From an uncultured Mollicutes bacterium (GTDB lineage Bacteria; Bacillota_I; Bacilli_A; RFN20; CAG-826), in assembly GCA_900542595.1 (NCBI GenBank), contig UQOB01000039.1, positions 1 to 11,614 of the forward strand: a stretch of DNA of 11,614 bases, read 5' to 3'. A program made the position numbers and the translations under genes. The notes below the pieces were generated by a model. It ran no database searches. It was not told where the DNA came from and worked only from the letters and a program-made list of their open reading frames with translations. Every line of letters starts with the position of its first letter. The stretch's first letter is position 1. This document shows positions 8,417 through 11,614 of this stretch, one piece after another.

Positions 8417-8556
8417 CTCTTGTTCCTCCTTTCTTTGGATATATCGTGAAGCTAGATTTCAACCTGTGAGTCTTAGTTATCCTCAACAACGTGTAATTAT
8501 TAAGGCTGTGTCGCCCGTTGTAGTCTTAGGTCTAACTAGCCTTTCACCGAAGTGAA
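8417..8556 (-). promoter_or_regulatory. Ribosomal protein L10 leader (autoregulatory mRNA element)
   Basis: This rplA-rplJ gap shows the hallmarks of the bacterial L10 leader, to which the L10-L7/L12 complex binds to repress its own operon. On the transcribed strand a long-range closing helix pairs GUGAA/GCUAG (8547-8543 and 8540-8536, with a two-base bulge) with CUAGCUUCAC (8455-8446). Further in, ACCU (8531-8528) can pair with AGGU (8465-8462), and ACAACG (8521-8516) with CGUUGU (8491-8486). The conserved CUUAAU-like and UGAGG-like segments sit in the expected order. The element ends shortly before the rplJ Shine-Dalgarno (about 8425-8432). No internal promoter was recognised. The assignment rests on position, motifs and pairing read by eye. 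Confidence 0.8.
8543..8556 (-). other. UUCG-tetraloop hairpin directly after the rplA stop
   Basis: On the transcribed strand UUCAC (8556-8552), loop UUCG (8551-8548) and GUGAA (8547-8543) form a perfect five-pair C(UUCG)G hairpin, a very stable tetraloop class. It begins on the base after the rplA TAA. The GUGAA arm is also needed for the closing helix of the L10 leader, so the two folds exclude each other. No U-tract follows, so it is not an intrinsic terminator. Confidence 0.75.
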
Positions 8557-9246
8557 TTAGTTACGGCCCGGGAAGGAAATTTTGATTCCAGGGCCCATAG
8601 TGGTGTGGCAGACAGCATTGAGGATGAAGGTCCCTTTAACGCTGGCTGGCCGCGATTTCGCGATGTGATCAGTTAAGGCACTGATGTTGTCTTCGATATC
8701 TTGTTCCGGGAAGCTCACCCTGGCGACGCTGATGTTAAGATTCCCATCTTTATCGACCCGGTAAGAGATTTTCCCTTTCTTGATTTCGGTGATCGCTTGC
8801 CCAATGTTGGGGCTGACAGTTCCGGTTCTGGGGTTCGGCATTAAGCCTTTTGGCCCTAACACCCGGCCCATTTTCCCGAGTTCCGCCATCATGTCCGGCG
8901 TAGCGACGATGACGTCGTAGTCGAACCAGTTTTCTCTGACGATTTTGTCGAGCATTTCTTTTCCACCGACGAAGTCCGCTCCCGCTTCTTTCGCTTCAGC
9001 TTGCTTCGTGTTGGTGACCGCTAAGACGCGTTTCGCTTTTCCGTTCCCGTGCGGAAGGACGATGGTCCCCCGGATGAGTTGATCGGCTAAGGTCGGATTG
9101 ACATTGAGCCGGAAGGAAACGTCGATGGTCGAATCGAATTTGGTGACCGCAGTTTTCTTCAGTAACTCGACAGCTTCTTTGATGTCGTAAAGTTTTTCTT
9201 TTTCCACCAATTTGGCGGCAGCTTCATATTTTTTCCCTTTTTTCAT
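8557..9246 (-). CDS. rplA: 50S ribosomal protein L1
   Basis: Encodes the 229-residue L1, which binds the 23S rRNA L1 stalk and helps release deacylated tRNA from the E site. In many bacteria it also represses its own mRNA. The family signature MGRVLGPKGLMPNPRTGTV is present near residues 127-145. Domain I RNA-binding residues are visible at VTKFDST near the N-terminus and at H214-TTMGPG near the C-terminus. Domain II holds the LPHGNGK segment. The ATG at 9244-9246 follows TAGGAGGT, whose TAG is the rplK stop, leaving only 11 bases between the genes; strong translational coupling is inferred. The length is normal for the family, and identity is certain. Confidence 0.98.
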   Translation of the reverse strand: MKKGKKYEAAAKLVEKEKLYDIKEAVELLKKTAVTKFDSTIDVSFRLNVNPTLADQLIRGTIVLPHGNGKAKRVLAVTNTKQAEAKEAGADFVGGKEMLDKIVRENWFDYDVIVATPDMMAELGKMGRVLGPKGLMPNPRTGTVSPNIGQAITEIKKGKISYRVDKDGNLNISVARVSFPEQDIEDNISALTDHIAKSRPASVKGTFILNAVCHTTMGPGIKISFPGRN

Positions 9247-9257
9247 GGTGCTACCTC

Positions 9258-9668
9258 CTATCGGTCGACGACAATGCCCATTTGCCGAGCGCTGCCTTCG
9301 ATGATCTTCTTCGCCGCTTCCACGTCGTTGGCGTTCAAATCCGGAAGCTTGTAAGAAGCGATTTCTTCAAGTTGCTTTTCAGTGATATGACCCACGATGT
9401 TTTTCGGGTTACCACTGCCCTTTTGGATACCGGCCGCTTTCAGTAAGAGACCAGTCACTGGGGAAGTCTTAACGACGAAGTCATAACTCTTATCTTCGTA
9501 CGCTGTGATGATGACCGGAACAATTTCCCCTTTCCGGTCGGCCGTTTTCGCATTGAAGTCCGTACAGAACTTGTTCATGACGACACCGGCGCTTGCGAGT
9601 TTAGGTCCAGGATGCGCTTCTCCACCAGGGAGTTCCATCTTCAGGACCTTGACGATTTTCTTTGCCAT
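9258..9668 (-). CDS. rplK: 50S ribosomal protein L11 (short-loop variant)
   Basis: Encodes L11, which binds the 23S GTPase-associated centre, is the platform for thiostrepton-class antibiotics, and is needed for RelA activation in the stringent response. It has 136 residues against about 141 usually. The N-terminal domain runs to about residue 67 and the rRNA-binding C-terminal domain holds AAGIQKGSG and the MGIVV end. The loop that reads NPSPPVGPALG in E. coli reads HPGPKLA here, so four residues (E. coli S21-P22-P23-V24) are missing, while flanking residues align without gaps. From memory Mycoplasma L11 has the same shortening, so it is probably a lineage trait rather than damage. The start is supported by an AGGAGG at good spacing. 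As the first gene of the operon it follows a structured leader. Confidence 0.97.
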   Translation of the reverse strand: MAKKIVKVLKMELPGGEAHPGPKLASAGVVMNKFCTDFNAKTADRKGEIVPVIITAYEDKSYDFVVKTSPVTGLLLKAAGIQKGSGNPKNIVGHITEKQLEEIASYKLPDLNANDVEAAKKIIEGSARQMGIVVDR

Positions 9669-9744
9669 AGTTGTCCTCCTAAATCGGTTACACCATGGAG
9701 TGGTTCACGGGGCACGCCAAACCCCTCCCACGCCTTACGTGCAT
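9669..9744 (-). promoter_or_regulatory. Structured 5' leader of the rplK-rplA mRNA (possible L1 target)
   Basis: About 75 GC-rich bases lie between the predicted transcription start and rplK. On the transcribed strand CACG/CGTG can form a small hairpin. GGAG-GGG (9728-9722) can pair with CCC (within 9712-9709) and CUCC (9700-9697) around an asymmetric internal loop. L1 autorepression through the rplK leader is known in E. coli, so an L1 site is plausible, but I cannot show the L1 consensus. The rplK Shine-Dalgarno follows at about 9676-9681. Confidence 0.4.
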
Positions 9745-9749
9745 GGGCA

Positions 9750-9777
9750 AGTATACGCATACGCGGGTAGTTTGCAA
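9750..9777 (-). promoter_or_regulatory. Predicted sigma-70/sigma-A promoter for the rplK operon
   Basis: On the minus strand TTGCAA (9777-9772) and TATACT (9755-9750) are separated by 16 bases, near the optimum for a housekeeping sigma factor. A/T tracts lie just upstream (about 9778-9800), resembling an UP element as in strong ribosomal promoters. Start of transcription is expected near 9744-9742. It is the only good promoter seen between the ATPase terminator and rplK. Confidence 0.7.
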
Positions 9778-9877
9778 CAAAAAGTTAAAAAATCTTTTCT
9801 AGGCTGACACACCGAAAAACGGCCCATCTAATCGAAAGTTTGAAAAATAATTTTCGAAGCCAAAAATCATGAAATTT
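9778..9877. other. AT-rich intergenic stretch between terminator and promoter
   Basis: No gene is visible here. The stretch is much richer in A and T than its surroundings. It contains a small inverted repeat, TCGAAA (9832-9837) with TTTCGA (9852-9857), and a nested GAAAA/TTTTC palindrome. The part nearest the promoter may act as an UP element; no operator was recognised. Confidence 0.5.
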
Positions 9878-9931
9878 AAAAAACGCAGCAAATCCCAATT
9901 ATTTTGCAAGTTAATGAGATTTTACTGCGTT
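9878..9931 (-). terminator. Intrinsic terminator of the heavy-metal ATPase gene
   Basis: On the minus strand AACGCAG (9931-9925) pairs perfectly with CTGCGTT (9888-9882). The pairing extends inward through an imperfect AAAUCUCA/UGGGAUUU helix, giving a long stem with about a dozen loop bases. Six U residues end the structure, two of them within the stem. It starts about 31 bases after the ATPase stop, and should separate that gene from the ribosomal protein operon. Confidence 0.88.
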
Positions 9932-9962
9932 ATTTTCTTGTCTCAAGAACTTTGGACAGTGT

Positions 9963-11614
9963 CTAGATTTTTCTCTTCAGTAAGAAGCTGAGAGCGTACA
10001 CGACCATGACAGCTGCTAAGCCCGTATCACTTAAGACCGCGACCCATAACGGGAAGTTTTCTTTGAAAATTAAGCTGAGGATCATGACGACAAGCTTGAT
10101 GCCTAAACTGATAATTAAGGCGCCGAGCGCTCTTCGATGGGCGCTCTTCCCAACTTTAATCGCAGTGACAAGTTGCGCCGGGTTATCGTTCATGATGACG
10201 ACATCACTGGCTTCGATCGCAGCATCGCTTCCGAAGCTTCCCATGCTGACACCGACGTCCGCGAGGGCTAAACTGGGAGCATCGTTAATCCCGTCACCGA
10301 GATAAGCAACTTTCCCTTGTTTCTTATCGATTTCTTGCCGTAAGAGTTCTCGCTTTTGGTTCGGTAAGAGTTCGGCTTTAACTTCATCGACACCGAGCTT
10401 ACTTTTCACTTCTTCCGCGCTGGCTTTCTTATCGCCGGTTAAGATCAAACTCTTGATGTTAAGTTTTTTTAAACCTTCGATGAAGGCGTAGCTTTCTTTC
10501 TTGATTTCGTCTTTAAGGACCGCGTAGCCTTGGTACGCTTTATCCTTGGCTAAGTAGATGATAGTGCCAGTGCTATTTTCCGGGACTTTGGTGACTTCCA
10601 CATCATTTTCTTCTAAGAGGGCTTTCGTACCCGCTAAGAAGGTATGTTTTTGGTAGACCGCTCTCACGCCTTTTCCGGCGATTTCTTCGTAGTCTTCGAT
10701 ATCGTTATCGTCGACTTTTACGCCTTGTCTTAGAGCGACCGCAATCGGGTGATTGCTCTTCATTTCGCTGATGGCTAAATCATGTCTTAAGGTCTTTTCG
10801 TCATTGTTGACGGAAAAGACAGTTTCGACCGCGAACCGGCCGTAGGTTAAGGTTCCCGTCTTATCGGTGACGACTTTGGTGACTTCTCTTAAAGTGTCGA
10901 GGTAACTGCTACCTTTAACGATGACCCCGTGTTTACTAGCGACACCTAAACCCGCAAAGTAGATGAGCGGGATTGCGATGATGATAGCGCACGGACAGCT
11001 GATGACTAAGAAGCTGAGGCCGACTTGGATGTAGCTGGCCCACACTTCCCAGGAGTTGATCCCGAGGAATAAGGGCGGAATCACCCCGACTAAAATCGCT
11101 AAGACGAAGACGGCAGGAGTGTAATATTTTGCGAATTTATTGATGAATTTTTCAGTTTTCGATTTCTCGCCCATACTATTGGTGACGAGGTCAAGAATCT
11201 TTTGAACAGTGCTATCTTTGTATTCCTTGGTGACTTCAATTTGGAGAGAGCCATTCTTAAGGATGGTGCCGTTCGGGATTTCGTCCCCGACCGTTTTATG
11301 AACAGGGTTAAATTCCCCGGTTAAGCTCGACATATCGAGCGAGCCATCGCCTTTGATGACTTTACCATCACTAGGGACACTTTCCCCAACCCGGATATTA
11401 ATCTTATCCCCGATCTTAAGTTCTTCGGGTTTAATATCGATTTCTTGGTCATTTTTGACTAAGTGCGCGATGTTGGTTTTAAGAAGTAACGCATCCTTTA
11501 TCGCGTTCTTACTTCTTTCACTCGCGACGTCTTCAAACAGTTCCCCAATCTGATAGAGAACCACCACTAAGACCGCGTCGAAGATCGGGTCCATCTCACC
11601 GCTAAGTAAGGGGA
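9963..11614 (-). CDS. P1B-type heavy-metal translocating ATPase, Zn/Cd/Pb-type (5' end outside window)
   Basis: C-terminal 549 residues of an inner-membrane ATPase that couples ATP hydrolysis to export of soft metal cations; Zn/Cd/Pb (P1B-2, CadA/ZntA) is the likely class. The reading frame is open to the window edge, so the ATG at 11592-11594 is internal and the N-terminal part is missing. Visible in order: a membrane segment ending YQIGELFE; the actuator-domain SLTGEF (11310-11327); the metal-binding membrane motif CPC (10989-10997); the phosphorylation site DKTGTLT (10845-10865, Asp codon 10863-10865); the SNHPIA nucleotide-binding motif; LTGD; the GDGIND hinge (10281-10298); and two final membrane segments with the class Lys (10095-10097) and SDTG Asp (10026-10028). 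The Asn expected eight residues before that Lys is Ala (10119-10121). It is terminated before the ribosomal operon and appears functionally unrelated to it. Metal specificity is inferred. Confidence 0.93.
   Translation of the reverse strand, partial: PLLSGEMDPIFDAVLVVVLYQIGELFEDVASERSKNAIKDALLLKTNIAHLVKNDQEIDIKPEELKIGDKINIRVGESVPSDGKVIKGDGSLDMSSLTGEFNPVHKTVGDEIPNGTILKNGSLQIEVTKEYKDSTVQKILDLVTNSMGEKSKTEKFINKFAKYYTPAVFVLAILVGVIPPLFLGINSWEVWASYIQVGLSFLVISCPCAIIIAIPLIYFAGLGVASKHGVIVKGSSYLDTLREVTKVVTDKTGTLTYGRFAVETVFSVNNDEKTLRHDLAISEMKSNHPIAVALRQGVKVDDNDIEDYEEIAGKGVRAVYQKHTFLAGTKALLEENDVEVTKVPENSTGTIIYLAKDKAYQGYAVLKDEIKKESYAFIEGLKKLNIKSLILTGDKKASAEEVKSKLGVDEVKAELLPNQKRELLRQEIDKKQGKVAYLGDGINDAPSLALADVGVSMGSFGSDAAIEASDVVIMNDNPAQLVTAIKVGKSAHRRALGALIISLGIKLVVMILSLIFKENFPLWVAVLSDTGLAAVMVVYALSFLLKRKI

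Noticed and set aside
9801..9826. Second terminator-like hairpin upstream of rplK (GGCC/CCG around a T-run)
   Set aside because: The stem is only three to four pairs and the T-run lies in the loop rather than after the stem; it is probably chance.
11592..11594. ATG taken as the start of the ATPase
   Set aside because: The frame stays open to the window edge and the family has several hundred residues before this point, so this is an internal Met and the gene is cut by the window.
1..11614. CRISPR array, tRNA/rRNA genes, insertion sequences, or an undescribed multi-gene system
   Set aside because: No spaced direct repeats, tRNA-like cloverleaf, terminal inverted repeats or transposase motifs were seen, and almost all of the window is taken up by recognisable housekeeping genes.

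Overview
The window is a bacterial housekeeping locus transcribed entirely from the minus strand. In transcription order it reads: the 3' part of a P1B-type heavy-metal ATPase, an intrinsic terminator, a promoter with a structured leader, then rplK (L11), rplA (L1), an L10 leader RNA, rplJ (L10), rplL (L7/L12), an RsmC/YbxB-type methyltransferase, rpoB and rpoC. rpoC runs off the low-coordinate edge and the ATPase runs off the high-coordinate edge. I see no coding evidence on the plus strand; its open frames are shadows of the real genes.

The order rplK-rplA-rplJ-rplL-methyltransferase-rpoB-rpoC is the Bacillota arrangement (Bacillus subtilis has ybxB in the same slot). Several protein features point more narrowly to a lineage related to the Mollicutes (Mycoplasmatota). 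L11 lacks four residues of its proline-rich loop, as I recall for Mycoplasma L11. RpoB has Asn at the position equivalent to E. coli His526, as reported for Spiroplasma. RpoC is longer than the Bacillus protein in two places. Base composition is moderate rather than AT-rich, so this is not a classical reduced Mycoplasma; an uncultured relative is plausible. The placement is inferred, not proven.

By region: 9963-11614 is the metal-exporting ATPase. 9669-9962 holds its terminator, an AT-rich stretch, the apparent operon promoter (-35 at 9772-9777, -10 at 9750-9755) and a GC-rich leader. 8557-9668 carries L11 and L1. 8417-8556 is the L10 leader, with a UUCG-tetraloop hairpin that competes with the leader's closing helix. 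7514-8416 encodes the L10/L7/L12 stalk proteins. 7440-7513 holds a strong hairpin without a U-tract. 6840-7439 is the methyltransferase, and 1-6826 encodes the two large RNA polymerase subunits.

The genes work together as a translation/transcription supply operon. L11, L10 and L7/L12 form the GTPase-associated stalk, L1 forms the L1 stalk, and beta and beta' form the RNA polymerase core. Most junctions are 11-18 bases, with the Shine-Dalgarno sequence overlapping or directly following the upstream stop codon, which suggests translational coupling. I found no mobile element, CRISPR array, tRNA, rRNA or convincing undescribed multi-gene system. The points of interest are lineage-specific sequence changes in conserved proteins and RNA structures at the operon junctions.
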